Shown: one piece after another, positions 23,363 to 36,080 of the stretch
Layout of the letters: every line of letters begins with the position of its first letter
Position numbering within the stretch: the stretch's first letter is position 1
Origin: Liolophura sinensis
Lineage: Eukaryota; Mollusca; Polyplacophora; Chitonida; Chitonidae
Reading direction: 5' to 3'
DNA length: 64,000 nucleotides
NCBI RefSeq assembly: GCF_032854445.1
Contig: NC_088305.1
Location: 4,777,606 to 4,841,605, forward strand
The notes under the pieces: model-generated
Told to the model about the DNA's origin: nothing
Databases searched by the model: none
The model's input: only the letters and a program-made list of their open reading frames with translations
Position numbers and translations under genes: made by a program

Positions 23363-24729
23363 AAAAACAGTGAAGAAAGCAATGAGCATTCAATGTGGTG
23401 TATATTTTTTATGCGTTTGGCTCGAAGAGTGGGTGGGCCAGAACACCTGCTGCCATCCCACCCACCCACAAACACCATCCCCGCAAAACACACACACTTT
23501 TAAAACTGCCGCCAAGTTGCAGCTACACGCATGTCCTGCTTCATACTAGAGCAGTGGGGAGGTGGTAGCATTTCTCCGAGGAGCGTATGCCGTGTATACT
23601 TTATCACCAAAGTACGTCCCAAGACGTAGGTCTACGCCTCACTGTGACCGCTGATTGTGGTTACTACATACCACCCGGCCCATTTTCACAAGGCGACCTA
23701 CGGCATTTTTTATAGTACTATTACCACACAATGTGCGGATATCGTAGATGTCCGACACCTTTGTGAAACTGGGCCCTGAAGAACCATCCGGCACCAGTGA
23801 ATACCGGGAGGAGATTCCGCCAGGCTACAATTGTCCACACACTTCACTTCCCGAGTGGCGACTCGGTGATAGATAATCGAGGCGATAGTCAGGCTAAACC
23901 GCTTGTCCCGAAGAATTTCTCTTTGTGCTGATTGCCAATCTTTGATTGGTGCTAATTTACGACAGTGACCAGACAGTACGCACGAACACATTGAGTATTT
24001 TTGTCCTCAGAGCCCTAGAGACCGAGCCGAGAGAAAACCATTTGAGGAGGGGATTTAGTGTGTTCACAGGCCACGGGCGACTTCTGCACGTGTTTATCTG
24101 GTCAAGGTTGACCATGAACTTACGGGGAATACCACAAACACTGCTAATCGCTGGTTCCTGGGGATCGGCCTGGACCATCTGCATACTGAGAAATTGTTGT
24201 GAGAGCAAAAAACCCTTTATCGTGCACAATATTTTACTATAGGGTAATCTGTTCATTAAATCAGCGCTATAATTATAGCCACTGGGCCGAAAAATATCCA
24301 CATTGCTATCTAAAATTCACCTTTGTAATTGTTTGCAAAACCAAAGTCTTTGTTGACAGCAATTCCAATCAATCTCATCATGTCCATGATCTTTTGACCC
24401 CGATCCATTCTCCCTTTCTTAATTGTCCATTACTGTGTTTCCATATCAACAGTAAGAAAATCAAAGTAGTTGATTTCTTGTCAAATTCTATCGCACATGT
24501 TAGAGACGGAATGTGAAATGTATGCTCCTGCTATCTGTCTACTATCTAGTATTTCTGGACATATATTTCCTGTTTTTGTAAGTCCATTTTTGGTGGTCCT
24601 TGTTTTTGATCGACAAAAATTGGCAAGAAGCATTCCGAACCACTCCTTGTTTGGAAATCCGCTGTTTTTTCTTCCTCAAACGACATGTCACACAGAGAAC
24701 ACCTTGTAACCTTGAGTGTCCAGGATCCT

Positions 24730-25540
24730 GGAAATTAGAACGAAATGAAAAGTCCGTTGTCTAGGAAATACCGATTTACGGAAAGTCTCAGGATATAAAA
24801 CCACGTGTAAGTAAAGGCAAAGTACAGTAATTCAGGAAACCACGGATTTAAACGGAAAGTCCAAGGCCAAAAAGGGTTTAAGGGAAAAGTGCAGGGTTCA
24901 AATCTACGGATGTGAAGGAAAACACTGCCAATGGACGACGGATATACGAGAATGTTTCAGGGTGCAAAAAACACGGGTGTAAGTAATGTCAAAGTACAGT
25001 ATCTAGGAAAAACATGGATTTAAGAGAAAAGTGAAGGCCCAAAAAGTCGCAGGCTTAAAGGAAAAGTACAGTATCCAGGAAACCACGGATTGAAGCCAAA
25101 AGACCAAGGCCAAGAAATCACAGAATTTCCAACACTGATATGGTAAAGGCAAATAACAGTACCTAGGGAAACATTGATTTACGAGAAAAACCTTGTTAAA
25201 CAAACCATGGCTTAAAGGGAAAGTCCAGGAATAAGGAAACCCGTGTTTAAAGGAAAAATTCAAGCTCGATCTAGGGCAATACGGATTTAAAAGAAACGTC
25301 CGGAATAAAACACGGATTTAAAGAAAAAGGTCCAGGGTCTAGGAAAACGCGGATTTAAAAGAAAAGACCTGGGTCCAAAGAACCAAGGCTGTTAAGGAAA
25401 AGTGAGAAGCGTAGTAAAAACACCGGGTACAAAGAAAAAGTTCATGGTCTAGAAAGAACTGTATTTGACGAAAAGGTCCAGGTAAGAAAACACTGATTAA
25501 AGAGGAAAAGCCCAACTCCAGGAAAATAAAGAGAAAGTCG
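24730..25540 (+). repeat. Diverged ~36-bp minisatellite (duplicon copy 3)
   Basis: Same unit type as at 18.73 kb (AAACCACGGATTTAAA, GGAAAAGTCCAGG and so on), longer here by about 130 bp. Open frames on either strand across it are products of the repeat. Confidence 0.8.
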
Positions 25541-27364
25541 TCGTCCAGACAAGATAATATGAAGACAAAATGTCACGTCCGGATGAAATATTTTATGTCC
25601 CTCTTACAATTTTGTGGTTATGTGTCGCAAGACTTACATTTGACCAACAAAAGTGGGCGAGTCGAGATAGTTATGCTCTAACTGTAACACAGGCTACGTA
25701 TAAAATGTCAAAAGAGCTTTTAGTACATTAAAAACGAAACATTTAAAATTGAAAGAATGCATTTGTTTACCTACGAATAAAATAGTTAAAGAAATATACA
25801 AATGTCCAGTTGAAGTTCCTGATGACACCGTGCATTAGATGTTTTCTCTTCAAGCTGTCTGCCTTCATCGATCCTGTATCATTTATTTTCATTTTACCTT
25901 ACACTCTCTCACTGAAAATCGCTTTCAGCAGAATTTTGTGAATTACGACGTAGTTGTAGTTATCAACCTGTCATTCTTGCCTTTGAGCAGCGGTCTAAAT
26001 TAGATTAGGTCTGAAGCCCGTCTCCTCTGCTTCACATTGCTTCATATTGTCTTTTGAGACCGCCTCAACAGCGCGTCTTACAGCACACGCTTCTGACGGT
26101 CGAGATAAAGCCAAATGTGAGGTGGGCTACTAATGCCATAAAATAGCATGTATCCGGGAGACTGAAAAGCACCCACCCTCTATCCATGTGTGCCTACAAT
26201 GATTCAATCCCTCTGAAACAGGAACGTTTCGCTGTGAGAATATTTCTCTTACAATAAAATGCCGTAAATATATACCTATTGGTCAGCCTAAGTACCTCAT
26301 ATATCAAATGAGTGTATTTCTGGCAACCACTTTCTTGTCTCCACAAAGAATGTAAAGCGATAGCACCGGACAATCTTCACACAACAGTATCCAACATTCC
26401 AGCCAGTCCTTTCCCAAGTGCCCAGCTGGAATCTTCTTAACTGTTATCTCCCTAAATAAAGATAAATGTTTGGTAGCATGGTTTGAAAAGTACTCCACAA
26501 CGGAACCGTATCAGGGGTTGGCTGCACAACAACAAAAAATCCTAACTCGTTCACAAGTACATAGAATTTATGGCTTTTATTTTGTGTGGACAGCGGCAGG
26601 TCGATGTGATGATCCGACACCCAGAGCTATATATTTACTTTCCTCAAGCAGTTTAGCACTCATTACCCTTGTTTTGTCGACGAATACGATTTGAGCTAAA
26701 AGCCTGTAATCAAGTACACAACTCGAGTAGAAGACACCCGCGGACTGTAACCAACGTCTGTCTGTTAGATCTGTGTTTGTTTTTTTAACCGGAACTAGAG
26801 GTGTAACTGATCTCATATCAAATAATGATTCAAAATCACAGACCATAATGTAAATTATACTCCCTGGTAGTTCTTTGGCTGTACGTTTCTAATCTGAGGA
26901 GTTGATACATTACACATATTCTCTAATAGATTCAATCTAAGTTCGATGTAAGCAATCCCGGTTAGCATAGGGCCAAATTTGTAATAGCAATTTCAAATCC
27001 CCAAAATTGACCATGTTTAGGATTTGAAACAATTCGCATCAACGTAATGGTGACTACCTTGACCGGAAAATATATGTACTATATGATCTCTGATGTCGCT
27101 TGCTATGTAGGTAATATATGGCAAAACACATGAGGTATTGGTACAGTCGCAGACGGGAAATCATCGAGATTCTCATAATCGCACTCCTCAGGTCTGATGA
27201 TTGCCGATGATTACAGCTTGTACAGCTTATCAGAAAGTCTTACCAGAAGTTTCTTTAAAATCATTTCCCTTCCATCAATTTGTCTTAAACCTTGAGTTTA
27301 GCATATGGGCACACTTCTACCCGTCACATGAAAGGAAGTCACTATTCCCCGCTCGGTGATTCCT

Positions 27365-27428
27365 CCGTAAAACCTACCGCCGTGGTATAAGTGACAGATT
27401 CTTGACTACGGCGTTACACAACAACCAA
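27365..27428 (+). repeat. Old SINE 3' relic (duplicon copy 3)
   Basis: CCGCCGTGGTATAAGTGACA, ATTCTTGACTACGGCG and CAACCAAACAAAC match the SINE 3' end and the homologous relic near 21.53 kb. Confidence 0.75.
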
Positions 27429-28392
27429 ACAAACTAGGAATGTTTCTTGGAATCAGTGCTGTTGCTGTGTGTACGTTGTGTGACCTATGTCGTACCCTCC
27501 AAAGAATATTTTAAGAAAATAAATTATCGTTTCAAGAATTAATCACTATCAGGCGATGGGAAAAATAAGAGACAGACCATGTACTGAAATCGAATTCTTC
27601 TTCCTGTAAAGCCAAGGTTTAGTAATGACTCTCATGCAGATATGGTTGGAATCCGTCCAATGTGGCGTGAAACCTTAATCATTCCTTCTATTTAAAGACA
27701 ACCACAAACCACCTGTGTGGTACGTGCTGTTGATACCGGAGCCTGGATGAACGATTCCGTCTTCATTTCTGCTCTAACAGTTATTGGTCCGACATTTATC
27801 AACCGTCTGGAAACCCGCGGTAATGGTGCACCGCAGTGGTCAGTTCTAAAGCTTAGTCTGCCTGAAAGAGTAATCATGATTGAATGTACCGGCGTTTAGA
27901 CAATCCCCAAAGCTTCTAGTGGTACAACCCTCAAAACAAATCCACCACCTGATGGGCCAGAAAACAGGATTAGCTGGTCCAATATTTACCCTCGTGGTTT
28001 GTGTGATATCGGTAATTTGGGCCGAGTTTTATTATTGCTCCAGAGGATTCCCGTCTGACAGGGTATCCAATAACAACAGCGACAAACAAAATTTTGATTT
28101 ATTTATACATGTTTAATATCAACTAAACACAGAGATAAACTGTGGACATATACAATGACGTAGAAGCAAATGAAAAGTGGAGGCGGACGTGGGGGTGGGG
28201 TTGTGGGCATTATCCAGATTAATGAGGAGAGGGCCCAGGGGCCGCCAAGGAAACCCCGGAAGTTCTTATGTTTTAAGACAAAAAATATCCATGCTGAAGG
28301 TTGTGATGAAGAAGGGTTAATACACTGCACATTTTGGCACAAATTTAGTGTTCGGATCGCTTCCATACTTTATATGCATATACTTCCTTTTT

Positions 28393-29059
28393 CTGTCGCT
28401 GACCGGAGACAACTGTCCGGAATGACATCAGATTCACTGGCTTCATCCTGCTTCATTTCTGCAACCGTTCTTTTTGTTAATGTTTGTCAGCAGTTGTATT
28501 TAGAATATCCCATCCGTCTGACATTTCATGTATCTGAGACCTTTGTCACCGTCATTCTTTACAACAATCCGTCATAACTTCGTACTTTACATACTTCGTC
28601 AGTTGTTTGGTGGTTTCTGATGGACTTTGCTTACAAAACTGGACTGCGATTTTTCACCCAAACTTTTGTTAAACTTGACGATTACTCGAGAGACTATGAT
28701 CAAATTAAGAGTTACATACAAAGTTTAGAAATAACGAGAAATGTAAGTGTCGCAATAAACATTCGTGTGGCCTTTGTCAACTGTAAATGATGCTTCACAT
28801 CAATAATTGCGAGACCAATTTCCACAACAAATTTTTACACTAAAGAACCAGAGAAATATGTCATATAAGAAATTAGGACGGATTTTGGTAGGAAAATGCA
28901 GTGAACCGTTTCTTATGTGCGCTTTTGAGTTCAGTTGCTCATTTATTACTTGTGACGCTATTATTCAAATAACGCTCTGTCCAAATTGAAGATACTTGTT
29001 TGTGCTGATCACGTCTGATAAAATATATAGGAGACATCAGTTTTTATTTTGCAGCATCA
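28393..29059. other. Unassigned DNA
   Basis: No gene or recognised repeat. Confidence 0.5.
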
Positions 29060-30945
29060 GTGTTTATCTATCATGCCCATGGTTCGAGATTTTGCCATGG
29101 CTTGTCCTTTTCAAATTGTCTTGTAGCATCCTCAGTTTTCCATCCCTTCGCCCACGACTAAGTGCTTCCTTCACACAAGACTGACTGGTACCGAACCACG
29201 ATAATTTATCACTAAGGTTTGCTAACACGTCCCAGCACTTTGCTCTACGCCTTAAAGTGACCGCTGGTTAGCACTACTACTGAGCACAGGATCCAGATTC
29301 ACAAAGCGACCTATGACATTTTTAACGCACGTTTGTCGTACGATATTTGGTACGTCACCATTACCACACCATTGTGCGATTATCGTACATGTACGACATC
29401 TTTGTAAAACTGGGCCCTGAGAAGTGATAAGTGCCAGAGAAGATCCCGGCGGACTACAATTGTCCACAAACTCCACATCCGGGGTGGCGAATCGGCGATA
29501 GATAGTCGGGTAGAGTTGTCAGGCTAAATCGCTTGTCCGGGAGAGTTTATCTTTGTGCTGAGTGCCAATCTTTTACTGGTGCTAATTTACGCCAGTGACT
29601 TGACAGTACGCACCAACGCACTGAGTATTTTTGTCGTCAGAACCCTGGAGACTGAACCTAGACAAATCAATTTGTGGAGGGGACTGAGTGTGTTCAGCGG
29701 ACAAGGGTGCCTTCTGCAGCTATTTATATGGGCAAGGCTTATGGGGGATACACAAACGTTGATGACCAGTGGTTCCCTGGACGATCTTCATACAGAGAGA
29801 CAATGAGAGCAATAAACCTTTTACCATGTACAATGTTTTACAACACTGTAATCTGCTCATCAATTCTATTCTTGATTGTCTTAATTGTCCACACGTCTTC
29901 TGTTTCCGTAGTAACTGTAAGGAAATCAAAGTAGTCTATTTCTTGTCAAACTATATCCAACATGACAGAGGCGGAGTGTGAAAGGTATCCTCTTTCGGCC
30001 TGTTTTATGAACAACCTAAAAGTATTTCACAGATGTTTCCTGTTTCTGTTAATCTGTTTTAGTCGTTCCAGTTTTAGGTCGAAAAACACTGACCAGAAGT
30101 ATTCCCAGCGACGCCTTGTTTGGATGTCAGGTCGGTTTTCATTAGCCGACATGTTGCACACAGAGCATCTTGTAACCTTGAGTGTTAAGTATCATAAAAA
30201 TCAAAACTAAGCGAAAAGTCCCATGTCTAGGAAAATACGGATCTACGGTAAAGTTTCAGGGTACAAAAACCACGGGGACAAGTAAAGGCAAAGTACAGTA
30301 TCTTGAAAAACACGGATTTAAGGGAAAAGTTCAGGCCCCAAAAATAACGGGTTTAAAAGAAAAGTACAGTACCCAGGAAACCGCGGACTTCAGGGAAAAG
30401 CCCAAGGCTAAACAATTACGGATTTAACGGAAAAGTGTTGGGTCCAAATCTACGAATGTAAATGAGAAGCACAATGTCTAGGGAAAGGTGGATTTACTGA
30501 AAAGTCTCACAGTATAAAAATAACGGGTGAAAGTAAAAACAAAGTACAGTATCTAGAATTCCATGGATTTAAGAGGAAAAGCCAGGCCCGAAAAATTAAG
30601 GGTTTAAAAGGAAGATACAGCAACCAGGAAGCCACGGATTTAAGGGCTTTGCAAAAACCCACGGGTGTAAGTAAAGACAAAATGCAGTATCTAGTGCAAA
30701 GTTCTCCGCCCAAGGTTGGTTTTGAACCCTAGAATGTATCCCACAGACTCACAAGCTTTGGCCACTAGATGTCAGCCCTCTTCGCGTATCCCTTTATTAA
30801 TTAACTCCCTCTGAAAAAGGAACTTTTTATTGTGAGAATATTTAGGCTGACTTTTCTGTTTAGCAAAAGAATAGATGTTAAGGTTTGATTTTTTTACAGT
30901 AAAATACCTTAAATATATACACCTATTCTTCAATTCACTGTCCAC
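29060..30945 (+). repeat. Duplicon copy 4, truncated
   Basis: 29.06-30.20 kb matches the first part of copies 2 and 3. After the minisatellite it jumps to the piece at about 20.37 kb (AACTCCCTCTGAAA, CAGTAAAATACCTTAAATAT) and stops near 30.945, so most of the second half is missing. Confidence 0.8.
30205..30715 (+). repeat. Diverged ~36-bp minisatellite (duplicon copy 4)
   Basis: Repeats of AAAACACGGATTTAAGGGAA and AGTACAGTATCTAG-type words; homologous to the arrays at 18.73 and 24.73 kb. Confidence 0.8.
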
Positions 30946-33039
30946 AACCGTTTTGTCTGCTTAATTTGCAAAAGTGAAACTAACTTTCTTAAATATTTAT
31001 ATGTTTACAAGTCATTTATATGCCAATGATGAATAATAAAAATGCAATCACAAATCTCTGGTTTGACGAAAAGTCAGATTAATCGTCTGCTGTTTGAAGG
31101 AAAACAAATGTAATATTACCTGCACTTTTGTCGGTTTCTTTCTGTTGGTCGTTCCTTGAGACAACGCGAGATTTACAAAGGGAGCTAATCAGGTTGGCGC
31201 TTCATCTCTGTGACACTACATATTATCACGGCAATGCTGTAGGTGGTCGATGTCTGGCGCCATCGCTACACTCTTGTTATCATGGTTTCAGTTTTTTGGT
31301 GTATACTCTATAGTTTAACACGTCAATAACGAACACATTATGGTAATAGAATGAGCTATATCAGAGACCAAGACGTTCATATCGACAAATGTTTTGTTCA
31401 TGGTGCATCGTGAAACATTTTGCTTTGCTTTACACTTTGCTCTCGTTCCCGTCCTTTTTTTTTTTTTTTTTTTTTTTTGCTTATTGCCAATATTCTGTCA
31501 ATTCACAGAAGTTTCAAAGCTTATTCTTTATGTCACTAATTCAGTTTTAGTACGCAGATCGACTTGTTAAATATCAGTTATTTAAATTACGCTGGTATTG
31601 TATTCACAGCTCTTAGCTGAAAAAAGTGTATGAACATCAATTATACTTTCTGACATGTTGGAATCAACAAGATGCTTCAACTTCAAGATTTATTAAAATG
31701 ACTTCTTAGTTGACATCTGTCCCATTGATAGAAGCGATTCTGTATGCTATATTAGAATATATTGTGAAGTAATAATTTATTAAATTATTTATTTATTAAA
31801 TTAAATTATTAAAGTTCACCATCTGCAGGAATTAATAATTAAGTAAAGATACGATATCATTAATGAAAGTTTAACGATCAAAAAAACTTCACCGGAACTT
31901 TTGGACAGTTATAGAGAGTGCTAAAGCCTTTAGGTACACATGCCTTTTTCCCTTATTTACTTGGCATTTATCACTTAAAATTGATATTAAAGCAGCCCAT
32001 TTAACCCCATGCGGAAAATAACCTTGTTTCCGGAATGGCTTTCTTTTTAATAAGGCCTGACATAATTGCATAGAAGAAAAATTGCCAAATGGTTGCAGGC
32101 CTATTCCGTAAAGTGTATTTAACTTTTTCTCAGCCAAATTTTGCTGTCATGACTTGGTTTCATGAGCATGTGGTTTTATTAAAGTGCCTTGGTCTAATTG
32201 TAATAAATCCGGTGGAGAAAAAAAAAAGCATTTTAAAGCATTTAGCCGAGCGCACTGATGGAAAATGCGAACATTTGATAGAAAATGTGGTGTGTCGGAT
32301 GACCCAGATTTCTATGGTTGATACCTACATTTCCAGACGACCTAGTTAACAAAGTTATTTTCCAAAGTGTATCTAACACTATCAAACAAACTGTGCAATT
32401 TCCGGTGTAGGAGTCACGTGACGCATTCAACCAATGAAAACTTCGCCTCTAACTGAACGCTATTTCCACGCGATCAGTTGTTGCTCTAGGCTCTCTTCCG
32501 CGTCCATATAGAGCAATCATGGTCGATTTCACATGAATAAAAGGGATGTTTAATATAACTTTCCAGTACCACGATATGTGCACCCTAGGCAAGGCTTCTT
32601 CCTTAGTATTACAGGACCAGATATATATCTTAATCAGACAAACAATCTTAGAATAGACACACAGGACGGTTATAGGAGATTGCACTGCCCACGCGTCCAG
32701 AGCCTAATATGGTCCATTTTATAGTTTACAGTTTCCATTCCATTTGTGTCCTACAACCACTCCCTTTTCTCAATATATTAAACACTTTTGCGATCTGTGT
32801 AGCTAGTTGTCAAAAAATGGATTTCGTTGAAGTTTATGGGGCAAATACATTCTCTTGAAAGAAATCAAAATATTAGATAACATTGTATCACTAACGCTGG
32901 TTCCTTTCCCGTAAATCTTTCATGAAGAGTTTAAATATCTGGGTTTGGTTTCTGTCGCGGTATGCAAGACTGAACTGTCATTTTTCTCTCTTAATTTCCT
33001 CTTGTCGTCTTCATAATATTACATTTTAATTAAGACGTA
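30946..33039. other. Mostly unassigned AT-rich DNA
   Basis: A run of 21 T lies at about 31459-31479. The perfect palindrome GTCACGTGAC at 32413-32422 is followed by CCAAT at 32431. Open frames at 31889-32137 (minus) and 32089-32349 (plus) have no recognisable motif or splice support. Confidence 0.45.
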
Positions 33040-33270
33040 CAGAATAGAGATTTCACATGAGAGCAGCTGCGACAGTGTGACAGCTGGCAAACGCTCATGT
33101 AAATGCATATATAGTAGCAAGTTATAGCACCATGGCTTAAGCAGAATTAGCTAAAAAAATATGAAGTGCTGCTAATTGCAATTTATTAGATGTCACTGGT
33201 GTAGAATCAGCCAAAATGCTGTGTTGACATTACATGTAACATACAATCACATTACCCAAGTAATGGAACA
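33040..33270 (+). repeat. Dispersed repeat family 3, copy b
   Basis: CGACAGTGTGACAGCTGGCA, CACCATGGCTTAAGCAGAAT, GCAATTTATTAGATGTCACT and AAAATGCTGTGTTGACAT follow the same order as copy a at 7.7 kb. Confidence 0.8.
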
Positions 33271-33750
33271 CGAAGAATAGATTTAATTCAACGTTTCTTA
33301 AATTTAATAACCCATTTTACATTGCACTGAACTGGAAAATTGGTAAGGTCCCACTTTTGGATTTCATTGTTAGATGCTATATTAGAAAAGTCAATTACCC
33401 GTCGGAAGGAACATGGCAAATTTAATGTGCTGTTATGCCAGTTGGAATTGACGTCACTGAATGTGATAATGGTAAATAACTTGGCTGGAAGAGACGTGAC
33501 TGGTATGGTTCATTGAACTGATCGTGACAGACACATGTACATATGATAGCACTGAGGTGGACTGGTATGCTTGTTGGAAGTGACGTGACTAGTAGGCCTC
33601 CTTGAACTGTCGTGACAGGCACATGTACATATGTTGGCATTGAGGTGACTGGTACGCTTGTTTGATCTGACGTGGCTGACTAACTAAATAAGCTTGTCAC
33701 ATTTGACATTACCTACAAGCTTCTACGATACATATGGATGATGTAAATGG
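33271..33750. other. Imperfect local duplications, otherwise unassigned
   Basis: Between about 33480 and 33665 the words GACGTGACTGGTATG / GACGTGACTAGTAGG and GACAGACACATGTACATATG / GACAGGCACATGTACATATG recur about 100 bp apart, a diverged tandem duplication with two to three copies. Confidence 0.6.
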
Positions 33751-33845
33751 AACATTTATTTATTTATTTATTTGATTCGTGTTTTACGCCCTACTCAAGA
33801 ATATTTCACTTACACGACGGGGGCCAGCATTATGCTGGGGAGAAA
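33751..33845 (-). mobile_element. SINE 3' fragment
   Basis: On the plus strand it begins with the (TTTA)n tail complement, then GTGTTTTACGCCCTACTCAA and CACTTACACGACGG, then GCCAGCATTATG. The rest of the SINE is missing. Confidence 0.85.
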
Positions 33846-35319
33846 GTGATTGGAATAGGGGAGTTTCCAGTTAGAACTCCTTTGACGTTCAAGGTGAAAC
33901 TAGTCCTACTCTATTATGGGAATGTTAGACAATCCTTGTTTACCGATCACCTGTCACACCGTGTATCATAGGCATAAATGACACCTTTTCTCTTTACAAA
34001 CTTCTCATGTTCACAAAAAGTCAAGTTCTCAATTTTCTCCATCTTTGGTCTATTCTAATTTACTTGCTGTGAAACCTTTTGTGATGACCATGTTATAATA
34101 AATGTAGGCAAAATAGTTGCGATAAAACTGAATGCACCATGAACGGAAAGGACGTCACAGGACACATCATCAGTGTAGTTGAAAGGTCCTGCTACTGGAC
34201 TCACTAGTAGCTGGACTGTCGTCTTTGTGTAGTGTAACTGCGATATGTTCTGCCTGGATAGGCGTAGTACTAGAGGGATGTATCAGCTGCTAATGTTTAA
34301 GCATTTACATGAACACTTAGAATAAAACCCTAGCTGAGATAAATGACAAGAGACCGGTTTTCACCTGTTACGTGTGAACTTTTGCCCCATTGTCAAACTG
34401 GTGACGCCGCTCTGGGTTTCACAATGCAACTGGACACTAGATATGACACGTTGTACATATCATATTTGCACAACCTATGTTTCAGTATTACTTGGGTTTT
34501 TGTCATAAAATGTGTATTGGCTTTTGTCACGAATATGCAGATATATCGATCTCGGTCAGTATGTGAAGACTGATATCAGTACTGACATGATTTATCGAGG
34601 TCTTAGATAACTTTCCCGATACGGCGTGGCATAGTTTTGCTTCCAGGCGAAGGTGCGTGAGGAAGGACGTTAAAATAGCATGCATAATTTCTCAAGTAAA
34701 CAACTTCATATTTCCGTTTCTATTCAAGGAACGCAGCGCGCTCAGAATTGCTTGTAATCCCAGCGGAGACTGTTTTGTCACGCTGTCACAAAACTCCACC
34801 TTTGCTTTGCAAGCCTGACTTCAGTGCAGACCCATACAGATGTCTACATCTTCGTATTGGTTACCAGTATTCCGCTTTTCCGGGCTGTTTTTGTCAACGC
34901 CACATCACTAAAGGCTTCCATCCAAATTCGACTGGTTTCAGCGAGCAATCCAAGCATTATACTCGCATAACCGAAGCCGGTGAAGTGTGGAAAATGTAAA
35001 AATGTTTCGATTCAAAACATTATGATGGAACCAGATATTAACCTAGAAAATATCGTAATTGTGTTTTCCGTTAGCTTTGATGAGAGGAAGTTCCTAGAGC
35101 CATATAACGTGTAAATGAATGTAAATTGCAGTAAGGCAAATCCACTTCCTGCACCTCAAGACACCGGATGGAGAAGTCATTAGCAAATATATAACAGTTT
35201 AAATATTTAGAGCATAAACCAAAGATTCATACAGTGGCAAAATTAGTTACATCACGTAATCACTGTAGGACAACTCTAGAACTTGAACAACACATTTCAC
35301 TTGAGAAATATGTATATAT
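33846..35319. other. Unassigned DNA
   Basis: No gene recognised. The frame at 34748-34999 has no motif I can assign. Confidence 0.45.
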
Positions 35320-35645
35320 GTATGTGTGCATGCTTGGGGTTTAACTTACCGTTAGGTGTGTATATATATATTGTGCTTTCTTGCAGCAGGGCCATTCCAT
35401 GCCGGGACAGTACTGCCGCAACTGAAGTATAATACCGAAGACACCAGATATGACATCTCACCCAGTCTCATTATACTGACACCGGGCCAGCCAGTCCTGT
35501 TTCCTTGTGCTAACCTCCCAATACTGAGTGCCAAGCTAAGCAAGTACCAGTTTCAGTCTCTAATGGCCCGACCCAGGTTTGCTTCGGGGGTCCCCGACTG
35601 CGAGTCGGATGCTTCTAACCATCATGCCACCAAAGCGGTCTGTGA
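35320..35645 (+). repeat. Dispersed repeat family 2, nearly complete copy
   Basis: Runs from GGGGTTTAACTTACCGTTAG through CAGGGCCATTCCATGCCGG, GAAGACACCAGATATGACAT, CTGACACCGGGCCAGCCAGT and CTGAGTGCCAAGCTAAGCAA. It ends with a tRNA-3'-like part: GACCCAGGTTTGCTTCGGGG, GCGAGTCGGATGCTTCTAAC and CCACCAAAGCGGTCTG. The final segment looks like a degenerate tRNA in reverse order, which suggests a tRNA-related element. No coding capacity. Confidence 0.8.
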
Positions 35646-35656
35646 AGTATGCATGC

Positions 35657-35775
35657 AGGTAGGTAGGTAGGTAGGTATGCATGCAGGCAGGTAGGTAGGT
35701 AGATAGGTAGGTATGTATGTATGTATGTATGTATGTATGTATGTATGTGTATATGTATGTATGTATGAATGTGTG
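35657..35775. repeat. GTAG/TATG tetranucleotide microsatellite
   Basis: (GTAG)n grades into (TATG)n, with short interruptions such as TATGCATGCAGGCAG. It lies exactly between a family 2 3' end and the 5' end of a second family 2 copy. Confidence 0.95.
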
Positions 35776-35875
35776 CTTGTGGTTTCACGTCTTACTTTTT
35801 TCTCATTCACAGTTTTTAGTCATATGATGACGTGAGGGCAGGTCGAGCCAGTGCCACCAAAGTACTGCGCTATAC
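35776..35875 (+). repeat. Dispersed repeat family 2, 5' fragment
   Basis: TGTGCTTGTGGTTTCACGTC, TTAGTCATATGATGACGTGA and GGTCGAGCCAGTGCCACCAA match the left part of the element. It starts directly at the end of the microsatellite, as at 51.51 kb. Confidence 0.8.
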
Positions 35876-35896
35876 TTAAGTATCATACCATTTGCT

Positions 35897-36080
35897 CAAA
35901 ACATTTGCTCCGCCCAGATCCCCCTACGTAATAAGGACAAAACATTTGCTCCGCCCAGATCCCCCTACGTAATATGGGACAAAACAATTGCTCTGCCCAG
36001 ATCCCCCTACGTAATATGGACAAAACAATTGCTCTGCCAGTTCCCCCTACGTAATATGGATAAAACATTTGCTCCGCCCC
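35897..36080. repeat. 41-bp minisatellite, about 4.5 copies
   Basis: Near-identical units AAAACATTTGCTCCGCCCAG + ATCCCCCTACGTAATATGGAC; CCCCTACGTAATA recurs at intervals of 40 to 42. Low divergence indicates recent expansion. Confidence 0.95.

Larger units (their letters stand above)
23598..28392 (+). repeat. Duplicon copy 3, nearly complete
   Basis: Colinear with copy 2. It lacks the MITE and the two private SINEs of copy 2 and so supplies the empty sites. It contains the minisatellite (24.73-25.54 kb), the shared SINE relic (27.36-27.43 kb) and both hydrophobic exon-like frames (27717-27899 and 27880-28116). Its conserved minus-strand open frame (26577-26846) also has a counterpart at 20688-20957; both are short and unrecognised. 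Confidence 0.85.

Noticed and set aside
30182-30427. Lysine-rich protein
   Set aside because: It is a frame through the diverged 36-bp minisatellite of duplicon copy 4.
35883-36068. Glycine/tryptophan repeat peptide on the minus strand
   Set aside because: Product of the 41-bp minisatellite; unit length is not a multiple of three.
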